From JACKBK01 sp963707275 (GTDB lineage Bacteria; Chloroflexota; Anaerolineae; JAAEKA01), in assembly GCA_963707275.1 (NCBI GenBank), contig CAVPPH010000011.1, positions 165,757 to 229,756 of the forward strand: a stretch of DNA of 64,000 nucleotides, given 5' to 3'. The position numbers were made by a program, and so were the translations under genes. Positions 30,385-40,911 of the stretch are shown here, piece by piece (positions within the stretch are counted from its first letter, which is position 1; each line of letters opens with the position of its first letter). The notes beneath the pieces are model-generated. The model searched no databases, was not told the origin of the DNA, and saw nothing but the letters and a program-made list of their open reading frames with translations.

Positions 30385-32954
30385 CTACCCGTCGGGGAAC
30401 GGGACCGGCAGTTGCTGCTGGGTCGAGCCGGCGAACTCCGAACTGACCGTCAGCTCGTAGATCAGCGTCTGGCCCATCAGGCCCGGGATCGACGCAGTCC
30501 TGGTAGGGTGACGTCGCGTCGCCCTCGGACAGCACCACCGTGTTGCCGTTGTCGTCGATGCGTGACAGGCTCACGCCGGCGATGCTGGTTCCGGTGTAGG
30601 ACCAGGTCAGCGTCGTGCAGGTGTTCGGCAGGCCGATCTGCGCCGGGTCGGCGAAGAAGCTGGTGATCTGCGGCGGCTGCTCGGGCTGCGGCGTCGGTGT
30701 GGGCGGCTGCGCTTGCGCCACATTGACCTGGGCCGGCTGCTGGGTGGAGCCGACCTCCGAGTCGACGCGCAGCGTGTAGGTGACCGTGCCGGCGTTGGGC
30801 GGGCAGTCCTGCTGCGAACCGTTCTGCGCTATGTCGCGACGCGATGGGCTGGCCATCGCGGATGATGACGGCGGTCACCAGGCTCTGTCCCGAGAAGCTC
30901 CAGGAGAGCGTCACGCACTCGCCCAGGGTGATCTGGTCGGGAATCGGCCGAGAAGGCGCTGATGGTGGGCGGCTGCGGCACCGGCGTGTTGGTCGGCTGC
31001 GGCGCCGGCGTATTGGTGGGCTGCGGCACAGGCGTGTTGGTCGGCTGCGGCACGGCGTGTTGGTGGGTTGCGTCGACGCCACGGTGATCGTCTGCGAGGC
31101 CTGGTTGCTGCCGCCAGGACCGGTCGCCTTGAGGACGTAGGTCATCTGGCCGCTGCCGGGCGGGCAGTCCTGGTAGGTGCCCTGATAGGGCGCGCCGTCC
31201 CACAGCGGCTGGTTGTTGCGGCTGATCAGCACGTCGCTGATGCTGCCGCTGACGTTCCACTGCAGGGTCACGCACTGGCCCGGCTGGATCTGGCCCTGCG
31301 GGTTGACGGTGAACGAGTTGATCTGCGGCGCATTGCTCACCGGCGTCACGTTGACCGTGAGCTCGCGCGTCTGCACCGAGTTGTCCTGCATCACCACCCG
31401 CAGGTAGTAGGTGGTCGTCTGCTGCGGGCACTCCTGGCGGCTGCCCGTGCCGGCCACGCCGTTGTTCTGCCAGTTCTGGCCCTGCTGGTAGTAGTAGACC
31501 TCTTTGACGTTGCGGTGTTCCAACTGTTGGTCACGCACTGGCCCTGCTGGATGTTGTTGCTGGTGGTAGTGAAGGTGATGCCGGCGACAGGCGTCTGCGT
31601 CGGCGCGGGCGTTGCCGGAGCGGCCGCAGGCACGCGGATGCCGACCCAGATCGTCTCGCCGAAGGCGCGACCCTGGCCGTTGCGCATCTGCCAGAACCCC
31701 TGATAGACGCCGGGTGTCGTCGGGCGCCACCAGGTTGGCGTTGAAGTCGTAGGTTGCGCCGGGCGCCACGGTGCCCTGGACGTAGATCGGCTGGCCGCCC
31801 ATCTGCGCGGCCGGCACGTTGCCGTGGTCGTAGCCCAGGAACGTAGGAGCTGTTCCAGGTGCAGGTGCCGCTGTTGCGCACCCGCCAGGACTTGACGAAG
31901 GGCTGGCCCGGCGGGATCACCGGCGGCGCGGTCATGTTGCTGTCGTCGAAGCTCAGGTCGGCCACCCAGGCCATGCCGTCGGTGCAGCCGGCCGGCGGCG
32001 CGACGGTGGGCACGGCGGTCGGCGTCTGCGTTGGGCGCCGCGGTAGGCGTCGGCGGCTCGGCGGTTGGCAGGGGAACAGGCACGATGTCGCTCCGGCTCG
32101 ACACCCAGATACTGCTCGGCCAGGCTGAAGATCAGCTTCTCGCCCTGAAGCTGGCTGAGGGCCTGATTGACGGCGCGCCGCAGGGCGTTCTGGCCCTTGG
32201 GAATGGCAATGGCAAAACGCTGGACTGTGACATCCTCGGCCAGGATCTTGACGCCGCCCTCTTGCTCGAAGACCTGAGCCGGTTGCAGGTCCATCAGCGC
32301 GACATCGATGAGGCCGCGTTTCACGTCCCGGACCGCCATCTCGATGTCGCTGTAGACGTGCAAATCGGCTTCGTCCAGCAGACCTTGCTCAACCAGTTCG
32401 CTGTCGGCCCAGGCCTCGTAGACCGTGCCGCCCTCAACGCCGACGCGCAGCCCCTGCAGGTCGGAAGCGGCTTCGATGACTGGCTGGTTCGCCTGATCGC
32501 TGCCCAGAGCCACGCCCTGGCTGATGAAGTAGACGTCGCTGAAATCGACCTGCTCACGACGCTCATCGGTGATCGAGATGGCAGAGATAGCCACGTCGGC
32601 CTGGCCGAGCTGCATGGCGCCGAACAGGCCGTCGAAGGCGAAATCGTTGAACTCCACCTCGACGCCGAGCTGCTCGCCGATGGCCTTCATCGAGCGCGAT
32701 ATCGAAGCCATCGAGCTTGAAGTTCTCGTCGTAGGACTCGAAGGGCGGGTAGTCGGCCGAGACGCCAACCACGATCTCGCCCGCCGCCTGGATACGCTCC
32801 CAGGCATCCTGGGGAACTGCCGGCTGGTCAGGAACCGGCGTGTCGGTCGGTGGAGACAGGGGTCGCGGCTGGGCTGTGCATCGCCGCCACAGCCAACCAA
32901 CACAAGGCCCAGCAAGATAAGGGCCAACAGACTAAACATGGCATGACGTTTCAT
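30385..32954 (-). CDS. Lipoprotein fusion: type-3 solute-binding domain, NBR1-like Ig domain and repeated Ig-like domains
   Basis: About 856 residues over roughly five frame breaks. ATG 32954 overlaps the receiver gene stop (ATGA) and has a GGAGA upstream. Lipobox LVLVGCGG. Residues ~55-290 are an SBP_bac_3 domain: FNDFAFDGLFGAMQLGQADV, ISITDERREQVDFSDVYF, LRVGVEGGTVYEAWAD and LLDEADLHVYSDIEMAVRDV. After a Pro/Thr linker comes an NBR1-type Ig domain (WRVRNSGTCTWNSSY, WQMRNGQGRAFGETIWVGI). Four or five further Ig-like repeats follow, each with I-SF-A, G-CVTL-W-S and YQDCPPGSG-MTYVLKA. Binding domains of this type catch amino acids or similar polar solutes at the cell surface. No permease gene is next to it, so a sensing or surface-binding role is as likely as transport (inference). 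Confidence 0.78.
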
Positions 32955-33368
32955 CGAAATCTTTCTCCGATCAGGTTGGTTCTTCGGGCTGATTTGACGA
33001 TTACAGGATGGTTGAGCACGGCCCGCAGTTCATCGCTCAGGCTGGCTCGGGGAATAGCGGCGTGCGCGCCCCAGGCCATGACCTGAGCGCGCTGCCGTGA
33101 CGTTCTGGTCATGACCACCGACTGAAGCATGGGATAGTTCTCCCGGCTCCAGCGCAACAGCGCCTCGATCTCCTCGTCGGGCAGGTTGGCGTCCACCAGC
33201 AGCAAATCGGGTTGCAGTTGCGGCACCAGCGCAGTAGCCGACAAGGCGCCCGAGGCTGTGCCGACTACGACGACGCCGGGGATTGACCCCACCATCGCGC
33301 GCGTGGCCTGCTGGATCAGACCCGGTTCGGAGACGAGACAGACTCGTGTTTTTTTTGGATTTGTACAT
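32951..33368 (-). CDS. Receiver-domain protein (response-regulator-like), frame shift at an A8 run
   Basis: About 138 residues. The first codons (MYKSK) run into a run of eight A after which the frame shifts. The text then reads TRVCLVSEPGLIQQATRAMV, VVVVGTASG, LQPDLLLVDANLPDEEIEAL (Asp in LLLVDANLP as the phosphoacceptor), SVVMTRTSRQRAQVMAWGAH and AAIPRASLSDEL, which is the receiver fold. The conserved Lys after the last strand is not evident (AAIPRA), so phosphorylation signalling may be altered. The length error at a homopolymer is the clearest sign in the window that frame breaks can be sequencing artefacts. It overlaps the start of the binding-protein gene by ATGA. Confidence 0.65.
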
Positions 33369-33462
33369 GCGCCGCCTTATGTCTGGCAAAGTGACAATGT
33401 GTACGAGAACTCAGGGGTCTGAATTGAGAGCGCCTTTGCTATCTCAATCCAGCGCCTCATGA

Positions 33463-33468
33463 TATAAT
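33463..33468 (+). promoter_or_regulatory. Possible -10 element for the SARP regulator gene
   Basis: A perfect TATAAT lies 80 bases before the ATG at 33549 in the divergent intergenic region (33369-33548). No good -35 hexamer is visible at 16-18 bases, so the promoter would need an activator or another sigma factor. Confidence 0.3.
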
Positions 33469-33548
33469 CACTGATAGTCACGCTGAGATTAAACCAGAAT
33501 CGCGTAACCGACTCGTGACAGAGTCGTGACACGGGCTTTCAATTCGAT

Positions 33549-36500
33549 ATGGCGCCAACGGAAAAGGTATCGTCCTTACATCTGAACCTGCTCGGTCCGC
33601 CGCGCCTTGTCCGCGCCGGAGTACCGGTGACAGTCTTGCGCAGAACCAAGAGCCAGGCGTTGCTGTTCTACCTCGCTATGACAGGCGGGCCCCACCGTCG
33701 CGCCACCCTGGCCGCGCTGCTATGGCCTGAAAGCACCGACCAGCAGGCCGCTACCAGCCTGCGCACTGCGCTCTCCGACCTGCGCAAGCTGTTGCGCGGA
33801 GCATCTGGCGGCAAGCGACCAGACTGTGTCGCTGGCACGCGCAGCGCTCTGGCTCGACGTCTCTCAGTTCGACACACTACTTCAGCGAACGGGGGACGAG
33901 GCGACCGATGTTCTGCAACTGCAAGCGGCCGTGTCGCTCTACGGCGGGGATTTCCTGGCGGGATTTCATGTGCCGGGCGCGCCCGAATACGAACAGTGGC
34001 TGGCCGGCGAGCGTGAGCGGCTGCGGCAGGCCATGCACAACGCGCTGCTGGCTCTGGCAACGTGGCACGCGCAGCAGCGCGACCTGGCCGCCAGCCTCGA
34101 ACAGTTGACCCGGCTCCTGGCCATGGAGCCGGCCAGTGAGGTCGGGTCATCGCCAGAAGATGGCCGTACTGGCGCGTATGGGCCAGCGCAGCGCCGCATT
34201 GCTGCAGTTCGAGGCCTGTCGTCGCGCACTGGACGAAGAGCTTGGCGTCGAACCCGCGCCGGAAACGCTGGCGCTACGCGAACTTGATCCTGGCCGGCGC
34301 GCTGGACGCGGGAGTCGCCAGCGGCCGGCGCCCCGACCATAGCGCCGGGACGGCGTCGGCCACGCGATCCGTTGCCATGCACTGGAACGCTGCGCTTCCG
34401 AGTCAGAGATCGAACAGTCCCGCGCCGACTGGGGTGACATGCCGGGAGAGACTGCGTTCTACGGCCGCGAGGAAGACCTGGCCAGTCTGGACCGCTGGCT
34501 CACTGCCGATGGCGCCGGTCTGGTGGTCATCTCAGGCATGGGTGGGGTGGGCAAGACGACCCTGGCCGCCCATGCAGCGACCCGGCTCGCGCCGCACGCC
34601 TATGACGTCATCATCTGGCGGTCGCTGGTCAATGCCCCGACACTGGATACCCTGCTGGATACCTGGTTGCAGACGATGGTCGATCAACGGCTGGATCGCC
34701 TGCCCGATACGCTGGATGAGAAGCTGGCGCTGTTGTTCGCCGAATTGCAGCGCCAGCGCTGCCTGCTGGTTCTGGACAATGTCGAGAGCATCATGCAGCC
34801 CGGCACGCGCAAGGGACTACTTCAGGCCCGGCTACGAGGACTTCGCCCAATTGATCGCCCGCATGGGAAGGAGTCGCCATCGTAGCTGCCTGCTGATCAC
34901 CACCCGCGAGCTGCCCCTGGGATTGCAGCGGCTGGAAGAGGATTATCCCCGCGTCCGAATCATGGCGCTGTCAGGCTTGTCGACCGTCGGCCGGCCAGCA
35001 CCTGTTGCAGCGATCGCGGCGTGGCCGCGCCGTCGACCGCGCTGGAGACGCTGGTTGGGCGCTATTCCGGCAATCCCCTGGCGTTGAAACTGGTGGCCGA
35101 CACGGTGCGCGACCTGTTCGGCGCGGACGTAAACGCCTTTCTGAGCGGCGAAACCCCGGTGTTCGACGACATCCGCAGCGTGCTGGATGACCAGTATGAC
35201 CGCCTCGAGCGATGTGCAGCGGGAAATCATCACCTGGTTGGCCATCGAACGACGGCCCGTGCCGATCCCTGATCTGCTGAAGAACCTGGTACATCCTCCC
35301 AAACAGGGAGTGATTTCTGGAGGAACTTCGATCTTTGCGACGCGGGTCGCTGGTTGAGGAGATCGACGCCGGTCACGACGCAACGCCGCGCCTGGGATTG
35401 CAGAACGTGGTCATGGAATACGTGACGGAACGGCTGCTGCAGAAGCTACGCGATGAACTGGAGAGCGGCCAGTTGGACTGGCTGCACCGCCACGCCCTGG
35501 TCATGGCGCAGCGGCCGGAGCATGTACAGGAGAGCCAACGTCGCCTGCAATTGCAGCCGCTGGCTCGCTGGCTGGTGGATCACTTCGGGCGAAACGGGAC
35601 TGTGCAACAGGTGCAAGCCCTGCTGTTGTCTCTGCGCGCAGAGTCTCGCCCGCAGACCAGGCTACGCGGCTGCCAACCTTCTGCACCTCCTGCTCGATCT
35701 GGAGGTCGACCTCAAGGGTTTCGATTTCAGCCAGCTCTCTATCTGGCAGGCCGATCTGCGCCAGGCAGCGCTACAGGATGTCGATCTGCGCGGCGCCGAC
35801 CTGACCGGCTCCATATTGTCCGACACGTTCGGCGCGATTTCATGCGTTGCCGTTAGCCCCGACGGAAGTCTGCTTGGCGGCCGGCGGCACCGACGGTGTC
35901 GTCTACGTCTGGCGTATGGCCGATTACCAACCGGTACACAGGCTGAGCGGCCACAGACATTTCATCGTCACACTCACTTTCTCCGACGATGGCGCAATCC
36001 TTGCCAGCGGTGGATTCGACACTGAGATCCGCCTGTGGGATGTGCGGACGGGAGAACTGATCCGCACGCTGCGTCGCCAGACACGTCCACTGCAGGCCTG
36101 GTCCATCGACTGTGAAAGGTGATCGTCTGGCTGCTGCCGGCATGGATATGTCCATTCACGTGTGGAACTGGCAAACCGGGGAATCCCTCTACGACAGGAG
36201 CGTGCCTGGTCTGCTCGACGCGGTGGCGTTTAGCCCGGATGGCCGGCTGCTGGCAGGCGCCGGCGATATGCTGGAATTCGACATCTGGGATGCCCGCACC
36301 GGTGAGCTGATGGTCACGCGATCCTACCGACAAAGGCCGCACTCTGGCGCTTGCCTTCAGCGCCAACGGTGCGCTGCTGGCAACTGGCGGCGAGGATAAC
36401 AGCATCCGGGTGTGGAATGTCGCGGATATGAGCCTGCGCCAGGTGCTGACTGGTCACAGCAACTGGATACTGTCGCTGGCGTTCAGCCCTGATGGCAGAG

Positions 36501-37839
36501 CATCTGGCCAGCGGCAGCGCCGACCATACCGCGCGCCTGTGGGACATCCGGGAAAACCGACCCGGTTCGCATGTTCACCGGGCACAGCGGGTGGGTCCGC
36601 GCCGTGGCCTTCACGCCTGATGGCGAGGCCCTCGTGACCGGCAGCGATGATCAGACAGTTCGCCTCTGGGATACACGAACCGGTGAACCGCGCCATTACC
36701 TCCGGGGACACATGCGCTGGGTCGATTTCGTGCGGTTCAGCCCCGACGGCGCGACGCTGGCCAGCAGCAGCTTTGGTGGATCTGTCCGCCTTTGGGATGT
36801 CGCAACCGGCAGGCTGCTGCACCAACTCGACGAACCGCAGGCGGCAACGCGCGCGCTGGCCTTCAGCCACGACAATACCCGCCTCGCCTGCGGCAGCGAC
36901 GACCACAGCGCACATCTCTGGAATGTACAAACGGGAGCGCTGGAGAGGGTCTTGCACGGGCATCGAGGTCCGGTGCGCGACATCGCGTTCACTGCGGACG
37001 ATCGCTATCTGATCACCGGCAGCCACGACGAGACGCTGCGGATCTGGGATGCAGCCAGCGGGCGGCAACATCAGGTGATTTCCAACGCCAGCGTCCGGAT
37101 TCAGTTTGCCATGGCCTTTGCTCCAGGTGGTGCATTGCTGGCCTTCGGCGCGCTCGACCACAGCGTGAAACTACTCCACATCGATTCGGGTGAGATCGCT
37201 GCAAGCATCCCGCTACCAGATCAGACGCCCGTTGTGGTTGCTTTCAACCCATTGGGCAATCTGCTGGCGTGCGGTGCCCGCGATGGCTCGGTATGGATCT
37301 GGCAGGTCAACTTGACCGGTTCCGGCGCTGTTGATGTTGTGACATCAGGGCGTCAGCTACACCAGCGACAGGAACCCGTCTGGCGCCTGCTTTTCAGCCC
37401 GGATGGCAAATCGCTGGCCTTCAACAGCGAATGGTCGCGAGATGCCGATCACTGGATGTAGCCAGCGGTCAGCTACGCTATTCTGTTGACAGCCACTACG
37501 GTGCGTTCTGCGTCGATTTCAGCAGAGATGGCAAGCAGTTGATCACAGTAAGCCGCGACAATGCCGTCCTCATCCGCGACGCGTCGACCGGTGACGTGCA
37601 AAGTTCACTGTTCGGACACGAAGCCGCGCTGACCTCGCTGCATGTAAGCCCGGACGGCACAAGGATCGCCAGCAGCAGCGCCGACGGCACGGTGCGCCTG
37701 TGGAACCTGAAGAGTGGCGCAATGTGAGGCGGTGCTGAAGCAGCCGGGACCTTACAGCGGGATGAACATCGCCGGCATCACAGGAGTTACGCCCGCAGAA
37801 AGAGCCACGCTCCTGGTCCTCGGCGCGGTGGAAGAGTGA
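33549..37839 (+). CDS. SARP/BTAD - NB-ARC - pentapeptide - WD40 STAND regulator, heavily frame-shifted
   Basis: About 1,430 residues with ten or more frame breaks. Domains in order: N-terminal DNA-binding SARP region (SSLHLNLLGPPRLVRAG, ALLFYLAMTG, RATLAALLWPES) and BTAD helices (YGGDFLAGFHVPGAPEYEQW, ALDEELGVEPAPETLAL) to ~residue 260. NB-ARC follows with P-loop GMGGVGKTTLAAHAA, RCLLVLDNVES and SCLLITTRE. A winged-helix/helical part has YSGNPLALKLVADTV. A short pentapeptide stretch (LRQAALQDVDLRGADLTGS) precedes about a dozen WD40 repeats (LASGGFDTEIRLWDVRTGEL). The tail GMNIAGITGVTPAERATLL at 37839 is typical of this protein type in Chloroflexota and lies one frame past the apparent stop at 37727. 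Such proteins are ATP-switch transcription regulators sensing signals through the propeller. The density of breaks leaves open that it is a pseudogene. Confidence 0.78.
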
Positions 37840-37878
37840 CATGCACAGGCGTGAACCGCGCATCGCTGCCCTATTCCT

Positions 37879-37907
37879 TTGACGCCCGCTTCAGCCGGGG
37901 CTATAAT
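37879..37907 (+). promoter_or_regulatory. Sigma-70 type promoter for hpt and the PEP-binding gene
   Basis: TTGACG, a 17-base spacer and a perfect TATAAT at 37902-37907. The predicted transcript start is about 25 bases before the hpt ATG at 37940, leaving room for the AGGGAG ribosome site. Confidence 0.75.
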
Positions 37908-37939
37908 CCGCTGGATACCAATTCTCAGGGAGTTTTCTC

Positions 37940-38488
37940 ATGTCCGCACCGCTGCATCCTGACATCGACCGCATTCTGATCAGCTCCACCCAGATCCAGG
38001 AGCGGGTTACCGAGCTGGCGGCGCAGATCGACCGCGACTACGCCGACGCATCCCCGTTGCTGCTGGTGGGCGTGCTGAAAGGCGCGTTCATCTTTCTGGC
38101 CGACCTGGCGCGCGCGCTGACCATTCCGCACGCGGTCGATTTCATGGCGGTGTCCAGCTACGGCATGACCGCTTCCAGCGGCGCGGTGCGCATCATCCTC
38201 GACCTGCGCGCGCCTATCGACGGCCAGCACGTGCTGCTGGTCGAAGACATTGTCAACTCCGGCAACACGCTGAGCTACCTGCGCGAGGTGCTGACCAGTC
38301 GCCGGCCCGCTTCGCTGCGCACCTGCGCGCTTTCCACCAAGGAGCGGGCCGTCGCAAGCCATGTGCCCATCGACTACCTTGGGTTCACCATTCCCGATGT
38401 CTGGGTGGTCGGCTACGGACTGGACCTTGCCGACCGGCACCGCACGCTGCCATACATCGGCGCGCTGAAACCCGAGGTCTATCGATGA
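37940..38488 (+). CDS. hpt: Hypoxanthine phosphoribosyltransferase
   Basis: Intact 182-residue enzyme, a normal length for bacterial Hpt. It converts hypoxanthine (and often guanine) plus PRPP to the nucleotide in purine salvage, in the cytoplasm. The PRPP loop reads VLLVEDIVNSGNTL, a close variant of the VEDIVDTG consensus. LLLVGVLKGAFIFLADLAR, SSYGMTASSG and IPDVWVVGYGLDLADRHRTL (the C-terminal metal/pyrophosphate motif) are all in the expected places. AGGGAG is seven bases before the ATG, and a good promoter lies just upstream. The stop overlaps the next start as ATGA, so hpt is co-translated with the PEP-binding protein. Confidence 0.95.
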   Translation: MSAPLHPDIDRILISSTQIQERVTELAAQIDRDYADASPLLLVGVLKGAFIFLADLARALTIPHAVDFMAVSSYGMTASSGAVRIILDLRAPIDGQHVLLVEDIVNSGNTLSYLREVLTSRRPASLRTCALSTKERAVASHVPIDYLGFTIPDVWVVGYGLDLADRHRTLPYIGALKPEVYR

Positions 38489-40824
38489 TTGACGACACCT
38501 ACACAGATGATCGACTGCCGAAGGTAATGTCGGTCTATCTTCAGTTGGCAAACTATCCGATTCTGGCCGAACGGGTCAGGAAAAACATGCGCAAGGAAAT
38601 CTTTGCGCGCGGTGTCGTGACGCGCGAGGTGTTCGAAGCGGAGGTCGAGGAGCGTGCCATCGCCTCGCAAGAGCGGGAAGGCATCGAAAACCCATACAAC
38701 GCCGAGAACATCGAAACCTGGGAGCGGCGCAAGCAGTTGGTGCGCGATCATCTCACCGACTTCTACTTCGGCTACAACCTGCCGGCGCGCCTGCTGCAGG
38801 ACCTGATCCAGGCCGAGCTGGGGCAGCACAACGGCGATGAACTGGGACTGACCTTCAATCCCGAGCTGGCGCCCTGGGACGCGCTCTTCGCCAAGGGTCT
38901 GCAATACGAGGCGCTGCCACCGGAAGAGCAAGCCAAATACGCGCATCACCTGGCTGAGATCAAAGCCGTTCTTATCAAGGCGATGATCAGCGACCAGTTG
39001 GGTTTTGTTGGCATTGCCCGCAAGTATTTCTCCGTCGCCGATCTCAATGAGATTCGGAGCCATCGCGTGGGGCGCGGCAAGATCGGCGGCAAGGCGGCGG
39101 GGCTGATGCTGGCATGGAAAATCCTCAAAGCTGACCCGGAGATCGCACGTGCTGGCTTTCAGGATCAGCTGGCAATCCCGGAGTCCTATTTCGTCGGTTC
39201 GGATGTCTTCTACGAGTTTCTGGATATCAACGGCCTGCTGCCAGAGATCAACCAGAAATACAAGACGCCTGAGCAGATGATCGAGGACTATTCCAGTCTG
39301 CCGCTACGCTTCGCCGAGGGTAGTTTCCCGGAGCGGGTTGTGCAGGAGCTCACGCAGCTTCTGGCCGCTGTTGGCAATGCGCCGCTGATCGTCCGCTCCT
39401 CCAGCCTGCTGGAAGACAACGTCAACACCTCCTTTGCCGGCAAATACGACAGCATCTTTTCCTGCAATCAGGGGACGCCCGAGGAAAACCTGCGTGATTT
39501 GCTCTGGTCGATCTCTCAGGTTTACGCCAGCGTGCTGAACCCTGACGCGCTGCTCTATCGCCGGCAGATGGGGTTAATCGACTACGACGAGCGGATGGCA
39601 GTCATCATCCAGAAGGTCGAGGGCGAGCAAAGCGGCGGCCTCTTCTTCCCCACGGTGTCCGGCGTCGGCTTCAGCCGCAACCCCTTCCTGTGGACGCCGC
39701 GACTGCGTCGCGACGAGGGCTTCGTGCGGCTGGTGACCGGTCTGGGCACGCGCGCCGTGGACCGGGTGCCCGACGACTACCCGCGCATGATCGGCCTCAG
39801 CCACCCCAGCCTGCGTCCCGCCCAGACGGCGCGTGAGATCCAGCACTACTCACAGCGCTACATGGACGTCGTCGATCTGGAGGACAACCGCGTGCGCACC
39901 GTTTCCGTACGCTACGGCATCGACGGCAACTATCCCTGGCTGCGGATGCTGGGCGCGGCCTTCCGTGACGGCCAGATCCAGCCGGTGCGCTCATCCATCG
40001 ACGTCATCGAGCCGCACGAGCTGGTGTTGACGCTGGACGGCTTGGTGGAGAACACCCCCTTTGTGGAACGAATGAAGCTGGTGCTGCGGACGCTGGAAAG
40101 CGCCTACGCGGTGCCCGTAGATGTCGAGTTCACGCTGGAGTTCAGCGGCTCAGCGCGCAAGCCAGAGCTTATCCTCCACCTTTTGCAGTGCCGACCGCAG
40201 AGCAGCCACGAACAGGGCCAGCGGGTCGAAATCCCGACACAAGTGCATGAGCACGATGTGCTGTTCACAGCCAACAATCTCATTCCCAACGGCGTGGTCG
40301 AGCGCCTGCGCTACATCGTCTACGTCGATCCGCACCAGTATTCGCGCCTCGCGCCGCCTTCGGAGAAGCTGGAGGTAGCGCGCGCCGTGGGCCGGTTGAA
40401 CCGCGCGCTGGAAGGCGAGCGTTTCATCCTCGTCGGCCCGGGACGCTGGGGCAGTTCCAACCTGGATCTGGGCGTCAAGGTGACTTACGCCGACGTCTTC
40501 AACACAAAAATGATGATCGAGCTGGGCTACGACCACGGGTCAGGCGCGCCCGAGGTCAGCTACGGCACGCACTTCTTCCAGGACCTGGTCGAGGCGCGCA
40601 TCTTCCCGCTGGCCGTCTTCCCGGAAGAGGCTGACAACGCGTTCAACCGCCGCTTCCTGGCCGAAGCTGCCAACAAGCTGGCCGAGCGCTCGCCCGCCGA
40701 CGCCGCGCTGGAAGGCGTCATCAAGGTCATTGATGTCCCCGAAGCGCGCGGCGGCCAGATGCTGGAAGTCGTCATGAGCGGCGACCAGGAGCAAGCACTG
40801 GCCTGGTTCAGGCGTTACGATTAG
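38485..40824 (+). CDS. PEP/pyruvate-binding domain protein (PPDK N-terminal-like)
   Basis: Intact 779-residue protein. After a ~190-residue helical N-terminal part comes the ATP-grasp-like PEP/pyruvate-binding domain: GKIGGKAAGLMLAWKIL, PLIVRSSSLLEDNVNTSFAG, QVEG-type MAVIIQKVEGEQSGGLFFPT and GFSRNPFLWTPRL. It lacks the phosphohistidine swivel and the TIM-barrel of full PpsA/PPDK. It is therefore not a complete synthase and may be a nucleotide-dependent phosphotransferase or regulator. The C-terminal third (YVDPHQYSRLAPPSEKLEVA, RFILVGPGRWGSSNLDLG) belongs to the Chloroflexota/Archaea form of this family. It is coupled to hpt by ATGA. A hairpin at 40838-40872 follows the stop. Confidence 0.82.
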   Translation: MIDDTYTDDRLPKVMSVYLQLANYPILAERVRKNMRKEIFARGVVTREVFEAEVEERAIASQEREGIENPYNAENIETWERRKQLVRDHLTDFYFGYNLPARLLQDLIQAELGQHNGDELGLTFNPELAPWDALFAKGLQYEALPPEEQAKYAHHLAEIKAVLIKAMISDQLGFVGIARKYFSVADLNEIRSHRVGRGKIGGKAAGLMLAWKILKADPEIARAGFQDQLAIPESYFVGSDVFYEFLDINGLLPEINQKYKTPEQMIEDYSSLPLRFAEGSFPERVVQELTQLLAAVGNAPLIVRSSSLLEDNVNTSFAGKYDSIFSCNQGTPEENLRDLLWSISQVYASVLNPDALLYRRQMGLIDYDERMAVIIQKVEGEQSGGLFFPTVSGVGFSRNPFLWTPRLRRDEGFVRLVTGLGTRAVDRVPDDYPRMIGLSHPSLRPAQTAREIQHYSQRYMDVVDLEDNRVRTVSVRYGIDGNYPWLRMLGAAFRDGQIQPVRSSIDVIEPHELVLTLDGLVENTPFVERMKLVLRTLESAYAVPVDVEFTLEFSGSARKPELILHLLQCRPQSSHEQGQRVEIPTQVHEHDVLFTANNLIPNGVVERLRYIVYVDPHQYSRLAPPSEKLEVARAVGRLNRALEGERFILVGPGRWGSSNLDLGVKVTYADVFNTKMMIELGYDHGSGAPEVSYGTHFFQDLVEARIFPLAVFPEEADNAFNRRFLAEAANKLAERSPADAALEGVIKVIDVPEARGGQMLEVVMSGDQEQALAWFRRYD

Positions 40825-40837
40825 TACAGACCAGCCG

Positions 40838-40872
40838 GAACACATCCGTGGGTCACTCACGCCCATGTGTTC
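40838..40872 (+). terminator. Hairpin after the PEP-binding gene
   Basis: GAACACAT and ATGTGTTC pair around an inner GGG/CCC step. It lies 14 bases after the stop at 40824 and before the convergent flavoprotein gene (stop 40912). No T run is present, so termination is inferred from position. Confidence 0.45.
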
Positions 40873-40875
40873 GCA

Positions 40876-40910
40876 GCTCTGGCCGGTCTCCTGACCGAGC
40901 CAGCACCGAG
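40876..40910. repeat. Dispersed GGTCTCC hairpin repeat, forward copy
   Basis: GCTCTGGCCGGTCTCCTGAC continues with CGAGCCAGCACCGAG. The same text with one base missing occurs inside the element at 601-688, and the reverse complement of its core at 12549-12571. GGTC/GACC pair around TCCT to make a small hairpin. Confidence 0.5.
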
Positions 40911-40911
40911 T

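Noticed and set aside
30385..32954. The solute-binding domain as part of an amino-acid ABC transporter in this window
   Set aside because: The ABC genes at 1-6 kb and 12-15 kb are exporters (FtsX and ABC-2 types); no importer permease is present.
33549..37839. The NB-ARC-WD40 protein as an antiphage STAND effector
   Set aside because: The N-terminal part is a SARP/BTAD regulator, not an effector domain, and no defence genes are next to it.
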